Origin: Teredinibacter franksiae
Lineage (GTDB): Bacteria; Pseudomonadota; Gammaproteobacteria; Pseudomonadales; Cellvibrionaceae
NCBI RefSeq assembly: GCF_014218805.1
Contig: NZ_JACJUV010000001.1
Coordinates: forward strand, 2,740,501-2,804,500
Reading direction: 5' to 3'
DNA length: 64,000 bases
The translations under genes were made by a program, and so were the position numbers. Below, piece after piece: positions 28,208-36,478 of the stretch; within the stretch, counting starts at the first letter, position 1, and every line of letters starts with the position of its first letter. Below the pieces are notes generated by a model that was given only the letters and a program-made list of their open reading frames with translations, searched no databases and was not told the origin of the DNA.

Positions 28208-28585
28208 ATGATTGGATATATTACATTAGGCTCAAATGATGTTGCTAAGGCAGCGGAATTTTATGATCCACTATTTAAGATATTGGGCGCAAGACGAGTA
28301 TATGATTACGATAGCTACGTAGCATGGTCCGCTGATGGAGAGGCAGTAATTTTTTCAATTACTTCGCCATTTAATGGTGAATTAGCTACGCCGGGAAATG
28401 GCACTATGATTGCTCTATTGGCTGCTAGCGAGGATCAAGTTAATTTGCTTCATGCTAAAGCTATATCGTTGGGTGCATTAAATGAAGGAGAGCCTGGAAT
28501 GCGGTCTGGTGGGTACTATTGTGCATATTTTAGAGACGTTGATGGTAATAAATTAAATTTTCATGTTAAGTCCGAAATCACATAA
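28208..28585 (+). CDS. VOC/glyoxalase-fold cassette protein
   Basis: A 125-residue single-domain protein of the VOC (glyoxalase/bleomycin resistance) superfamily. The beta-alpha-beta-beta-beta halves are recognisable in MIGYITLGSNDVAKAAEFYD at the start and GGYYCAYFRDVDGNKLNFHV at the end, with a metal-ligand-like His/Glu pattern only partly kept. Such cassette proteins may be lyases or drug-binding proteins; the substrate is unknown. The start is ATG 28208. The frame is open upstream into the preceding attC, where GTG-AGC could start a 13-residue longer form. The stop TAA lies inside the R'' box of its attC. Confidence 0.85.
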   Translation: MIGYITLGSNDVAKAAEFYDPLFKILGARRVYDYDSYVAWSADGEAVIFSITSPFNGELATPGNGTMIALLAASEDQVNLLHAKAISLGALNEGEPGMRSGGYYCAYFRDVDGNKLNFHVKSEIT

Positions 28586-28708
28586 CAATCGCATCAAGGC
28601 TCGCCACTTCGTGGCTGGGACCTCCACTGCGTCGCTTGCTTTGTGGCTTAACGCTACGCTACCACAAAACAATCAACTACGTTACGGCCCCTTATGCGGG
28701 CGTTATGA
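28580..28708 (+). other. attC of the VOC cassette
   Basis: R'' ACATAAC, R' GTTATGA, about 129 bases. The cassette begins GTTATGT, the exact complement of its own R''. Confidence 0.85.
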
Positions 28709-29092
28709 GCGCGGTTCGAAAATAAATAAAACGAGTCATGTGCTTGATTTACGGCACGTTGTAGTGGGTCTCGCGGCGTTTAAGTAAGTCGGTTCTTTGT
28801 ATCTCACCAGCTTTGTTCTTGGTGCCAAATTGTAGTTTTATCGGTGGTGGTAAATAGCGCTTCGCATTTAGCCACCGCTTTTATAATATGGGGTTTGTTG
28901 GTGGGATGGTGTGTTCTTTCCTGCTGCCATTGACAAGCTAAAATAAAACGTGGTTTTGTTGTGGTACTTACTGCCGTCGCATAACCAGTCGGTCACCCTG
29001 ACGCTGCATACTCCGCCGCTTTTTTGTGCATTCCGCTTCGCTTCATTCTTGCACAAAAAGCAGCTCCATATGCAACGCAGGCTACCTTAGCG
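28703..29092 (+). repeat. non-coding cassette RC1 (type I attC)
   Basis: 390 bases, attC 28979-29098 (R'' GCATAAC). I see no difference from RC6 (38925-39314). It has the family body: GAGCGCGGTTCG start, CACCAG/CTGGTG-type hairpin (here CTTGGTG on the right arm) and the GGTGGTAAAT/ATTTAGCCACC hairpin. Confidence 0.9.
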
Positions 29093-29123
29093 TTAGTGCT
29101 AAATCACATGAGCAGGGTATGTA

Positions 29124-29708
29124 GTGATTAAATTTTTTAAAGAACAACCCGGCATGGCCGTTACCGCCCTATATATTTATATGTCTATAGTCGGGTTGAT
29201 ATACCAGTTTTTTCATCTTAGAAGGCTAGGTATTAATGTACTTGACTATGCATCTCCATCGGATTTTATTATGGCTTTCGGGAAAGCTACCCCTTATATT
29301 CTGTTTATGGTTGTTGTACATCTATTAGTTTTATTCAAGGATCTTGCCTTTAATCAAAGGCATATGGATGGTGAAACATTTTGGGTAAGGTGTAAAAATA
29401 CTTTTTTCACGACGAGAAGCTTTGAAGTAATATCAATTATTTTTGTGATTCCATTTGCCGCAATGCTCATAGGTAATTCAAAAGGAACGCATATTGAGGC
29501 GCACGTTGAGATTGAGATCCCCGGTAAAATTGCATCTGAGGTAAGTATACCTGAGAGGCTGTACCTAATTGAAACTACAGGGAAATACATTTTTGTTTCC
29601 GATGGCAAGAGGCATTATGTTGTCATGAGAGACAAGTTGAGTTCATATCAAGTATACAGCACTAACAAATCAAGCAAGAAGGACGCCGCAAGCGGCGCCT
29701 CTTCTTGA
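29124..29708 (+). CDS. cassette membrane protein, three membrane segments, tail encoded by attC
   Basis: A 194-residue protein I do not recognise. Membrane segments lie at about 11-30 (VTALYIYMSIVGLIYQFF), 52-70 (YILFMVVVHLLVLF) and 98-115 (VISIIFVIPFAAMLIG), followed by a soluble domain of about 70 residues rich in beta-type sequence (ERLYLIETTGKYIFVSDGKR). The start is GTG 29124; the nearby ATG at 29108 runs into a stop. The last about 15 residues (NKSSKKDAASGASS) are encoded by the attC itself, so the site doubles as coding sequence. Confidence 0.75.
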   Translation: MIKFFKEQPGMAVTALYIYMSIVGLIYQFFHLRRLGINVLDYASPSDFIMAFGKATPYILFMVVVHLLVLFKDLAFNQRHMDGETFWVRCKNTFFTTRSFEVISIIFVIPFAAMLIGNSKGTHIEAHVEIEIPGKIASEVSIPERLYLIETTGKYIFVSDGKRHYVVMRDKLSSYQVYSTNKSSKKDAASGASS

Positions 29709-29718
29709 GGCGTTAGGG
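29660..29718 (+). other. short attC overlapping the membrane-protein gene
   Basis: R'' CACTAAC, R' GTTAGGG, only about 59 bases. The stem is made by GACGCCGC with GCGGCGCC and by AAGAAGG with CTCTTCTTG. The cassette start GTTAGTG complements R''. Confidence 0.8.
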
Positions 29719-29723
29719 TTCAC

Positions 29724-30029
29724 ATGGAATATCGAGATGAGCAGGAGATTGCACTGGGTGATATCGTTGAATTAGATATGCCTAATGGCCGCTCACAAGG
29801 CCGAGTGGTGATGCTTGGTGAAAACTACGAGTATTTGGAATTAGAAAGTACATTTGAAACCTGGGTAAAGAGCGAGAATATTCTCGATGCTGATTCAGTT
29901 GTCATAGAATGGATTAACGAAAACCCTCTTGAGCACGATGATCCTCAATATGCTCCCGTAGGTAATTATATCTTTACTGGTATCAGCGAAGATTTAAAGC
30001 TCGTTCGACGTAGGAAGCTAAAACCCTAA
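29724..30029 (+). CDS. small acidic cassette protein, unknown function
   Basis: 101 residues, soluble and acidic, with no signal or membrane segment. The first half looks like a small beta-barrel (IVELDMPNGRSQGRVVMLG, then YEYLELESTF) of SH3/KOW type, and the C-terminus is basic (VRRRKLKP). No family assigned. ATG 29724 lies 12 bases after the cassette start; the stop overlaps R''. Confidence 0.7.
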   Translation: MEYRDEQEIALGDIVELDMPNGRSQGRVVMLGENYEYLELESTFETWVKSENILDADSVVIEWINENPLEHDDPQYAPVGNYIFTGISEDLKLVRRRKLKP

Positions 30030-30133
30030 CAAGGCTATACACGGCGAGCAACTTTTCCGTTGCTTGATTTTGTGGCCAAAAGACTGCCACAAAAAATCAA
30101 CTACAAAGCTGCCGCGTGATAGCAGCGTTATGA
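30024..30133 (+). other. attC of the 101-residue cassette
   Basis: R'' CCCTAAC, R' GTTATGA. The cassette start GTTAGGG complements R''. The inner arms include TTTTGTGGC with GCCACAAAAA. Confidence 0.85.
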
Positions 30134-30517
30134 GCGCGGTTCGAAAATAAATAAAACGAGTCATGTGCTTGATTTACGGCACGTTGTAGAGCGTCTCTCG
30201 GCGTTAAAGTAAGTCGGCTCTTTGTATCTCACCAGCTTTGTTCCTGGTGCCAAATAGTAGTTTTACAGGTGGTGGTAAATAGCACTTCGCATTTAGCCAC
30301 CGCTTTTTTAATATGGGGCTTGTTGGTGGGGTGGTGTGTTCGTTCCTGCTGCCATTGGCAAACTAAATTAAAAACGTGGTTTTGTTGTGGCGCCAACCGC
30401 CGCCGCATAACCAGTCGGTCAACCTGACGCTGCATACTCCGCCGTTTTTTGTGCATTACGCTTCGCTTCATTCTTGCACAAAAAGCAGCTCCATATGCAT
30501 CGCAGGCTACCTTAGCG
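30128..30517 (+). repeat. non-coding cassette RC2 (type I attC)
   Basis: 390 bases, attC 30405-30523. It appears identical to RC12 (49255-49644), including the variants TTTACAGGTGG and GTCGGTCAACC. Confidence 0.9.
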
Positions 30518-30528
30518 TTATAACTAAT

Positions 30529-30906
30529 ATGGATATCGAGCAAAACAACAGGTTAATAGACGATTGGATCACAAATCAAAAGACCTTCTGGGCTTGGGAA
30601 AAGCTACATCAGATTACTGACAGGTCTCACGACGAAGCATGGCTACTTGTCATTGAAATAGCCAAGCGGTCCGATTCTGAAGATGTTTTGGGTGCATTGG
30701 CAGCAGGACCTATGGAAGATATGCTAACTGCATTCGGTGATTACTATTACGAATTAATACTTCAAGCATCCAGCAGATGTAAGAATTTCAAAAAGGCTCT
30801 TTTAATGGGCATTAGAATCACTGGTGAGGGCTCAGAAAAAGTTAAAGAGCTTATTGCCTCTATAGCTAAGGAAGCAGTCCGTGAAGGTTGGCATCCGTCG
30901 TTATAA
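30529..30906 (+). CDS. DUF6869-like cassette protein
   Basis: 125 residues, mainly helical and acidic. The stretch WAWEKLHQITDRSHDEAWLL followed by GALAAGPMEDML resembles the DUF6869 family, small proteins often found singly in cassette arrays and toxin-immunity regions; function unproven. ATG 30529 lies 12 bases after the cassette start. The frame extends upstream through the RC2 cassette, but those residues come from the repeat and are not part of the gene. The stop overlaps R''. Confidence 0.72.
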   Translation: MDIEQNNRLIDDWITNQKTFWAWEKLHQITDRSHDEAWLLVIEIAKRSDSEDVLGALAAGPMEDMLTAFGDYYYELILQASSRCKNFKKALLMGIRITGEGSEKVKELIASIAKEAVREGWHPSL

Positions 30907-31017
30907 CAAGCGGCTCCACGCAGACGTCCAAACCTACGCCGTTTTTGTGGTTTCGCTGCGCTACACTTTATCACAAAAACCGCTCCGGCTTGGCCGCTGG
31001 TGAGCCGGGCGTTAGAA
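30901..31017 (+). other. attC of the DUF6869-like cassette
   Basis: R'' TTATAAC, R' GTTAGAA. The cassette start GTTATAA complements R''. Confidence 0.85.
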
Positions 31018-31028
31018 GGAATGTGAAA

Positions 31029-31343
31029 ATGAGAATTCTAGTGGCGATATTTCTTCTAGCCTCCAATGCATTAGCGTGTGATAAAGTCGACGTAATCTCT
31101 GAGAATGGAGGCGAAATATTTGTAAGCTGCGACGATATTGTGAAGGCAACAGATGACGATATCGCAGATATTACATACAAGCTAATTATTAGTGGTCAGT
31201 TTGACAATTCCAGTGACTTTTTTATCCACTATACACAAATGCCTGCAGAGTCACCGATTGCTACCTATAACTCCAGGCTTAATACGGTCACGTTCGTTAC
31301 TACAAAAGGCGCGGCGGCAAGGCAGGTGGTTTTACGTATATGA
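31029..31343 (+). CDS. small secreted cassette protein (copy 1 of 2)
   Basis: 104 residues with a Sec signal peptide (about 1-17, MRILVAIFLLASNALA) and a mature part starting CDKVDVIS. Two cysteines (about 18 and 35) may form a disulfide. The protein is acidic and has no recognised family. The same cassette, gene and attC, recurs at 45028-45468 just behind an IS copy and encodes the same residues. ATG 31029 follows GGAATG within the cassette leader; the stop TGA is just before R''. Confidence 0.72.
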   Translation: MRILVAIFLLASNALACDKVDVISENGGEIFVSCDDIVKATDDDIADITYKLIISGQFDNSSDFFIHYTQMPAESPIATYNSRLNTVTFVTTKGAAARQVVLRI

Positions 31344-31346
31344 ACG

Positions 31347-31458
31347 TTCTAACAAAGCTAGCAAGCAGACCTACGTTTCGGTGTTTAAATTTATGCCGGT
31401 CGCTACGCTGGCATATATTTAAACACCTACACTGCGGCTGCTTCTAGCGGCGTTAACT
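31347..31458 (+). other. attC of the small secreted protein cassette, copy 1
   Basis: R'' TTCTAAC, R' GTTAACT. The cassette start GTTAGAA complements R''. The outer stem pairs CGGTGTTTAAAT with ATTTAAACACC. Confidence 0.85.
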
Positions 31459-31476
31459 GTATCAAAGGGGTAAATC

Positions 31477-31881
31477 ATGGGTGCTTGGGGAATAGGTGTT
31501 TTCGATGACGACACCTCATGTGAGGTTATCGAAGATGCAATTGATGACGGCACATCTATCGAGGGCATCATCAAAAAAGCTTTGTCCTCAGCAGAAAGTG
31601 ACTATATCGAATACACAGAGTGTCACGAAATAATCGTTGCTAGTGCAATGGTAAATTCTCTCATTAACGGCGTTTCTTATGAGGGTGTTGATGACCTTGA
31701 TAACTGGCTCATTAAACAAGATAAAGCAGCAGTGATACCATTTAAATCTAAATTGGCATCGGCATTGTTACTAGTTATTGGTGATACTTCTGAACTAAAC
31801 GAGTTGTGGGCTGAAAACGAAGATGATTATCCAACATGGAAAGGGAATATTAGTGCAATCATCAGTGGCCTCAACAGTTAA
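31477..31881 (+). CDS. DUF4259-like cassette protein
   Basis: 134 residues. The start MGAWGIGVFDDDTSCEVIED is the hallmark of DUF4259, followed by a helical region (EYTECHEIIVASAMVNSLI) and an acidic end (LWAENEDDYPTWKGNI), all usual for the family. DUF4259 proteins are small cytosolic proteins of unknown biochemistry, frequent in immunity-type gene clusters. GGGG (in AAAGGGG) precedes ATG 31477. The stop overlaps R''. Confidence 0.85.
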   Translation: MGAWGIGVFDDDTSCEVIEDAIDDGTSIEGIIKKALSSAESDYIEYTECHEIIVASAMVNSLINGVSYEGVDDLDNWLIKQDKAAVIPFKSKLASALLLVIGDTSELNELWAENEDDYPTWKGNISAIISGLNS

Positions 31882-31971
31882 CCAGGCAAACCAGCGGACT
31901 CCGCAAACTGTCATGCATTTTGTGCCAAAATGCCCGCCAATTTGCTACGCGCGCTGTTTGCGGCGTTATGT
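31876..31971 (+). other. attC of the DUF4259 cassette
   Basis: R'' AGTTAAC, R' GTTATGT. The cassette start GTTAACT complements R''. Confidence 0.85.
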
Positions 31972-31995
31972 GATCAAATTGTAGAGTAGATTTAA

Positions 31996-32451
31996 ATGTT
32001 TAAATATTGGTGGTTTGCTATTGTCGTATTTATATCCAGTTTATCCTCCGCCGATAATGGTGTGTGCACTGGTAAAGAATACAAAAAATATGTAAAAGAA
32101 GTGTCGTATAGATCTTCGCCTTCCATCTGTAAATCCGGTACCAAAATGTTGGAATTTAAACTGGTTAAGGGGTTTGACGAAGGTGAGGAACGGTTTGGTG
32201 GTATTTTAGTCGAAATTGGTAATGAAAACGCTGAAGTCGTTACTCATTACAAATTAAACCTCTATTCTTCTAAATATCAATCGGGTGCGCATACCTGTAT
32301 AAATGAAAAATATCTTCCTTATTCCAAAGTTGTTTTTGGTACAACGTTAGAGGTTGTAGATGTTTTCGAGAATAATGGCAGAACAAGATCTAAAATAAGT
32401 ATCAAAAATAAACAAGAAAAATGTTCAATTAGTAATGCAATAAGCACATAA
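31996..32451 (+). CDS. secreted cassette protein with four cysteines, unknown
   Basis: 151 residues. A signal peptide (about 1-19, MFKYWWFAIVVFISSLSSA) precedes a mature basic protein with cysteines at about 24, 45, 95 and 144, probably two disulfides. Beta-rich text such as MLEFKLVKGFDEGEERFGGI suggests a small sandwich domain. No family recognised. The stop TAA is within R''. No other gene in the cassette. Confidence 0.7.
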   Translation: MFKYWWFAIVVFISSLSSADNGVCTGKEYKKYVKEVSYRSSPSICKSGTKMLEFKLVKGFDEGEERFGGILVEIGNENAEVVTHYKLNLYSSKYQSGAHTCINEKYLPYSKVVFGTTLEVVDVFENNGRTRSKISIKNKQEKCSISNAIST

Positions 32452-32559
32452 CAAGAAGCTGCACCTGACATTTTTTGCTACGCTCAATTGTGTATGTCGC
32501 GCAGCTCCATTTTACACAATTGCTCTCCGCAAAAACTGCAGGTGAGCTTAGCGTTAGAT
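32446..32559 (+). other. attC nearly identical to the attC of cassette A1
   Basis: R'' ACATAAC, R' GTTAGAT, 114 bases like 28070-28183, differing at only a few positions although the cassette bodies are unrelated. The cassette start GTTATGT complements R''. Confidence 0.85.
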
Positions 32560-32566
32560 TTAAGTC

Positions 32567-33208
32567 ATGCTGAGAAAACCATCAGGTAGTACATCTAGAT
32601 CGTTGGAGGCTCAAAATGATCATAGCTTTCGAACGACAGAGATTGCTTTCAGACATCTTAGTGGTGCTTGGGAGCATTATAGATTGAAGGCTCCACATGC
32701 TTGGCATAGAGGTGTGGGTAATGATGACAATCGATTTGGCCGTTCGGAATACATGATTGCGAGAAGGGAGTTCTCATTTCATGAGAGTGAGGAGTATACG
32801 CAGTCTATAGCTTCAATTATTTTTAGCCATGTCTGGATATTGTCTGCGGCAAATTATTTTCGGCAGAAACAAAAGGTTAAGGGTGGAAATAAAGAATACA
32901 GGGTTACTGCAACTCATTCACCAGACCGTCTAGCTTCGCAGCTGAAATTGCCCGAAGTTGTAATAGAAAGTGCTAGGCAGCTGCATAACATGCGAAATAG
33001 TATTATGCACCTCATTGAAAGCGACCCTAGGTCAGAGGACATACTAGAGGTGGGCTTCGAGGACGCATATACGTATGCAAAAACTGTATGGGTAATCAAT
33101 AACGCGCTCTTGAGAGAAAATGGCATTCGTCCGGATAAGGGAAATTGGAGAATACAGGTTGGCTTTTACTCATTACCGGCAACACTGCATGGTCAACCCA
33201 AAATCTAA
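32567..33208 (+). CDS. helical cassette protein with HEPN-like Rx4H motif
   Basis: 213 residues, soluble and largely helical after about residue 75. The segment SARQLHNMRNSIMHLIESD (about 136-154) contains R-N-x3-H (R143 to H148), the catalytic pattern of HEPN ribonucleases, in which a polar residue follows the arginine and helices flank it on both sides. HEPN proteins act in toxin-antitoxin and phage-defence systems. A partner antitoxin or nucleotidyltransferase is not encoded in this cassette. The family call is inference from the motif and helical context only. The start is ATG 32567, seven bases after the attC. Confidence 0.6.
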   Translation: MLRKPSGSTSRSLEAQNDHSFRTTEIAFRHLSGAWEHYRLKAPHAWHRGVGNDDNRFGRSEYMIARREFSFHESEEYTQSIASIIFSHVWILSAANYFRQKQKVKGGNKEYRVTATHSPDRLASQLKLPEVVIESARQLHNMRNSIMHLIESDPRSEDILEVGFEDAYTYAKTVWVINNALLRENGIRPDKGNWRIQVGFYSLPATLHGQPKI

Positions 33209-33340
33209 CAAGTTGCTCAAGTACACTCCGGCCGCAAGCGGCCTCCGCGGGACCTACGTTCCGGCGCTTCTTTTTTGCTTTACGCTAACGCTAGCAAAAA
33301 AGAAGCGCCTGCACTGCGGCCCCTTAGCAAAGCGTTAAGT
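33203..33340 (+). other. attC of the HEPN-like cassette
   Basis: R'' ATCTAAC, R' GTTAAGT, about 138 bases, the longest here. The cassette start GTTAGAT complements R''. GCTTCTTTTTTGC pairs with GCAAAAAAGAAGC. Confidence 0.85.
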
Positions 33341-33346
33341 TTCCCC

Positions 33347-34069
33347 ATGATTCGTAGATTCGTACTTTTATCATTAGTTTTGTTTGCAGCCGGAGTAGTC
33401 TATTCAAGATACTTTGGTGTATGCGGAGACGCTGTATATGTGCAGATTGGGCCTTCAGAATATTGCGTTCCACGTGAGGCGGCAGAATATGAGATCAGCT
33501 TCAATCCATTTAGTTTGATTCCTGGTTTGGATCAAAGCCCTGAGGGTACACAAGCTCTTATTTTATTCTCACGCTTCGAGTACAAAGAAGCCGTACCGGA
33601 ATATGAAATTGAGAGAAATATAAACAATGATCCGATGGGCGAAGATCTTATATTGATAAGCTATCTAACCGATGAAGAGGTAAGGCGCTATAAATATCAC
33701 GGTGCAAATGAGAAATATTTTCAAGATCTTTGGTTTGGTGAAGGCCAGTGGAGCGATCGACGTCTTGAAAAATTCGAAAAAAATGGTTGGTATAGAGCCT
33801 ATTGGTTGGCTGAAGGCGGTAGCTGGCAAGTTATCAAAGATATGCCTAGTAGGGAGTCAAAGAATTACCTAGACGAAGGGTTTTCTATAGCGTTTTGCCA
33901 TTTTACGGTACTTAATCGGAAAACGTGTAAAACAAGTTATATAGATGAGTCTCGGAAAATTCTAATCGATCTGGATTTAGATGAAGAGAATTTGCCATTC
34001 CGTGAAGAGATAGGCGTTCACATACTCAGAAAATTAGACTCGTGGGCTTATGATAGTTCAAAAACTTAA
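33347..34069 (+). CDS. cassette protein with N-terminal membrane anchor, unknown
   Basis: 240 residues, one of the largest cassette proteins. Residues about 5-21 (FVLLSLVLFAAGVVYSR) form a signal anchor or signal peptide. The rest is hydrophilic, with many aromatic and charged residues (KYHGANEKYFQDLWFGEGQW) and cysteines at about 26, 40, 183 and 194. No family assigned. ATG 33347 starts seven bases after the attC; the longer frame upstream runs through the attC and is not used. The stop overlaps R''. Confidence 0.7.
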   Translation: MIRRFVLLSLVLFAAGVVYSRYFGVCGDAVYVQIGPSEYCVPREAAEYEISFNPFSLIPGLDQSPEGTQALILFSRFEYKEAVPEYEIERNINNDPMGEDLILISYLTDEEVRRYKYHGANEKYFQDLWFGEGQWSDRRLEKFEKNGWYRAYWLAEGGSWQVIKDMPSRESKNYLDEGFSIAFCHFTVLNRKTCKTSYIDESRKILIDLDLDEENLPFREEIGVHILRKLDSWAYDSSKT

Positions 34070-34183
34070 CAAACCGCTCCAGTCTGACGGCTGGTACTAC
34101 GCGCCTTTTATGTTACTCGCTGGCGCTCAAACATTAACACAAAATACGCTCCATACCAGCCGCAGTTGAGCGGGGCGTTATAC
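34064..34183 (+). other. attC of the 240-residue cassette
   Basis: R'' ACTTAAC, R' GTTATAC. The cassette start GTTAAGT complements R''. Confidence 0.85.
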
Positions 34184-34189
34184 GCAATC

Positions 34190-34591
34190 ATGAAATTGAA
34201 GAATATCAAATCGTTCTCACACAATCTCAGCCACTCATATGTTAGCTTTGAGAACTATGTGGATGGAGAGTTTGTATTTAAAGATTTGAAAGAGTTGGCA
34301 AAAATCGCCAATGGAGAGAAGGTCTCAATATATTGGTTATACCCAAAAAATAAAGTTGTTCCGCTATTTAATGAACGCATTTCTAAAAGCATTGAATATT
34401 ACAAAAAGTGGTTACCTAAGCTTCTTCATCAGCACGAACTAGATGCATCAGTTATTGCAGAACTTCGAACGGATATTTACATTGCATCAAGCAAGCAACT
34501 AGAGGTCCAAGCTTATGCCCGTGATACTAACGGCAAAGAATATATCAAAAACATATATGAGTTCGCCGATCTAAAGCGGTACGATGGTTAG
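34190..34591 (+). CDS. soluble cassette protein, unknown function
   Basis: 133 residues, basic in the middle, no signal peptide. A mixed alpha/beta pattern is seen (VSFENYVDGEFVFKDLKEL, then VSIYWLYPKNKVVPLFN), with a long helix at about 62-85 (ISKSIEYYKKWLPKLLHQHE). No family recognised. ATG 34190 lies seven bases after the attC; the frame is open a little upstream inside the attC. The stop is 13 bases before R'', so unlike most neighbours it does not overlap the site. Confidence 0.65.
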   Translation: MKLKNIKSFSHNLSHSYVSFENYVDGEFVFKDLKELAKIANGEKVSIYWLYPKNKVVPLFNERISKSIEYYKKWLPKLLHQHELDASVIAELRTDIYIASSKQLEVQAYARDTNGKEYIKNIYEFADLKRYDG

Positions 34592-34604
34592 TTGTGAGCA
34601 AAGC

Positions 34605-34718
34605 GTATAACAATACGTGTCAGCTGACATTTTGGTCGGCGCTTCGTTTTGTGTATGGCTTCGCCATTTTACACAAAACTCCACACCAACCAAAATGCAG
34701 CTGCACTCTGCGTTATAG
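34605..34718 (+). other. attC of the 133-residue cassette
   Basis: R'' GTATAAC, R' GTTATAG. The cassette start GTTATAC complements R''. TTTTGTGTATGGC pairs with GCCATTTTACACAAAA. Confidence 0.85.
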
Positions 34719-35121
34719 CGCACGGTAAAAGGCCAAAAATTGCGGGAAGTTTGGTTTTCTAACAGGGCAGTGGGAGTGTTTTCGTTTTAAGATATTCTTC
34801 GTAAGTGGTGCTAGCCTGAGAAAAGTCCCGCAATCTGCTAATTTCTTGGTTTTTGCCACCGTTGTGAAGTTGATATTGTTTTGGGTAAGTGCCGCATCAG
34901 GTATTTTTTTGGTTAGTGCAATACGGGTGGTTGTTAATTCTGGTGTGGTTGGTATTCTGTATTTGTTTTTTTACTAGCTGCTCTATTAGCAACAGTTCGT
35001 ACTTTCAAGTTCGCGGTGGTAAAGCTATAACAAAGCGGTCAAGCAGACCTCCACTGCGTTGCTCTTTTTGTGCTTAAATAGCACAAAAAAATCAACTACG
35101 TTTCGGCAACTTACCGCGGCG
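34713..35121 (+). repeat. gene-poor cassette family B, copy B1
   Basis: About 409 bases, attC 35025-35127 (R'' CTATAAC matching its start GTTATAG). It is closely related to B2 at 35750-36156. One-base insertions break the longer frame of B2, but the hydrophobic stretch VKLI.FWVSAASG.FLVSAIR is kept in both, so a short membrane peptide is possible. Confidence 0.75.
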
Positions 35122-35146
35122 TTATACGTAAGTAGAGATCACTTCA

Positions 35147-35650
35147 GTGAATGAGCCGTACTTAAAAAGAAATGTTCGCCTCGTAGATTGGAGCCCTGAC
35201 TGGGAGATAAGGTTTAGAAAAGAAAGTATTTTTTGGTTTAGTGCCTTGGGTGATAACTGTCTTGAAGTACATCATGTTGGAAGTACTTCAATTAGAGGGA
35301 TTAAGGCAAAGCCGATTGTAGATGTACTCATAGTTGTCGGCTGCCATGAGAAGCTTGATGAGATTCACCTTGAAGGCTATGAGGCAAAAGGCGAAAATGG
35401 GATTAAAGGTAGGCGCTACTTTCAGAAGGACGAAAATGGGGAAAGGGTGTGCCATATTCATGTCTATGAAAAAGGCCATAAAAACATTATTTCTCATTTA
35501 TACTTCAAGAAAATGCTTATAACCTATCCTGAGCTTGCAGGAGAATATGAGCGGTTAAAGGAGTCTCTCGCGCAGAGGTTCAAGGAAAATAAAGCTGCTT
35601 ACACAAGCGCTAAATCTTCATTTATTTGCAAGGTTCTTAGTAGCGTATAA
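35147..35650 (+). CDS. GrpB/UPF0157-family cassette protein
   Basis: 167 residues of the GrpB family, with a nucleotidyltransferase-like fold. Family features are LVDWSPDWEIRFRKE near the start, the core VHHVGSTSIRGIKAKPIVDV (about 41-60, with a G-S-T-S motif and the following Asp) and HIHVYEKG (about 103). Biochemical function is unsettled; some relatives are fused to CoaE or to acetyltransferases. The start is GTG 35147; no ATG fits. The stop overlaps R''. It lies between the two family-B cassettes. Confidence 0.88.
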   Translation: MNEPYLKRNVRLVDWSPDWEIRFRKESIFWFSALGDNCLEVHHVGSTSIRGIKAKPIVDVLIVVGCHEKLDEIHLEGYEAKGENGIKGRRYFQKDENGERVCHIHVYEKGHKNIISHLYFKKMLITYPELAGEYERLKESLAQRFKENKAAYTSAKSSFICKVLSSV

Positions 35651-35755
35651 CAAGGTTATCAACCCGACCTACACTGCGTTGCTTCATTTGCGCTTAAACG
35701 CTACGCTAGCGCAAACAAAACAACTCCGTTTCGGCGGGTTATAACGGCGTTATAG
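35645..35755 (+). other. attC of the GrpB cassette
   Basis: R'' GTATAAC, R' GTTATAG. The cassette start GTTATAC complements R''. It is nearly identical to the attC at 38066-38176, which belongs to an unrelated gene. Confidence 0.85.
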
Positions 35756-36156
35756 CGCGCGGTAAAAGGCTACAGTTTGCGGGAAGTTTGGTTTTCTAAC
35801 AGGGCAGTGGAGTGTTTTCGGTTTAAAATATTCTGTGTAATTGGTGCTAGCCTTATAGAAGTCACGCAATCTGCTAGTTTCTTGGTTTTTGCCACCGTTG
35901 TGAAGTTGATATTTTTTTGGGTAAGTGCCGCATCAGGTATGTTTTTGGTTAGTGCAATACGGGTGGTTGTGAATTCTGGTGTGGTTGGTATTCTGTATTT
36001 GTTTTTTACTAGCTGTTCTATTGGCAACAGTTCGTACTTTTAAGTTCGCGGTGGCAAAGCTATAACAAAGCGGTCAAATCGACCTCCACTGCGTTGTGCG
36101 TTTTGTGCTTAAATAGCACAAAACTTCAACTTCGTTCCGGCGATTTACCGCGGCGT
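35750..36156 (+). repeat. gene-poor cassette family B, copy B2
   Basis: About 407 bases, attC 36060-36162 (R'' CTATAAC). It has an open frame from TTG 35777 to 36043 (88 codons) with two hydrophobic segments (FLVFATVVKLIFFWVSAASG and VVNSGVVGILYLFF). Because copy B1 is frame-shifted in the first half, only the second half is likely to be coding, if any. Confidence 0.7.
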
Positions 36157-36196
36157 TAAATGCCAAATCAAGAGTCGGTAATATGGCCGAATGTAA

Positions 36197-36478
36197 ATGA
36201 AATTTAAGAATGGTGATAAGGTAAAAATCAAGCCGCATGTATGGTGGCCTGATGGAGGTTTGGGTACTGTTTCTTTGCCACCAGAATTTGTATCGGTAGC
36301 GCTAGAAGGTGAGGCCGAGTTTTCTGGCACTCAGAGAACATTCACTGGAAAAAATAGTATTGTCACCAGTGTTTGGGTTGAGTTCGAAGAACCAATTATG
36401 GATTGTAGCGATGATGGTCCTTACGTATCAGGCGAAGTAGGTTTGGAGTATTTGAGCCATATCGAAGATAGCATTTAA
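36197..36478 (+). CDS. small beta-rich cassette protein, unknown
   Basis: 93 residues. The start MKFKNGDKVKIKPHVWWPDG resembles the first strands of an SH3/KOW-type barrel that begins with a G-D-x-V turn, followed by alternating strands (VWVEFEEPIMDCSDDGPYV). Acidic, no signal peptide, no family assigned. It is preceded by an AT-rich leader of about 35 bases that could hold a promoter; ATG 36197. The stop overlaps R''. Confidence 0.68.
   Translation: MKFKNGDKVKIKPHVWWPDGGLGTVSLPPEFVSVALEGEAEFSGTQRTFTGKNSIVTSVWVEFEEPIMDCSDDGPYVSGEVGLEYLSHIEDSI

Noticed and set aside
28880..28900. A TATAAT promoter in the RC body (TTTATAATATGG)
   Set aside because: The hexamer is changed to TATAGT, TTAATA or TCGTAA in other copies, and no matching -35 element sits at the right distance.
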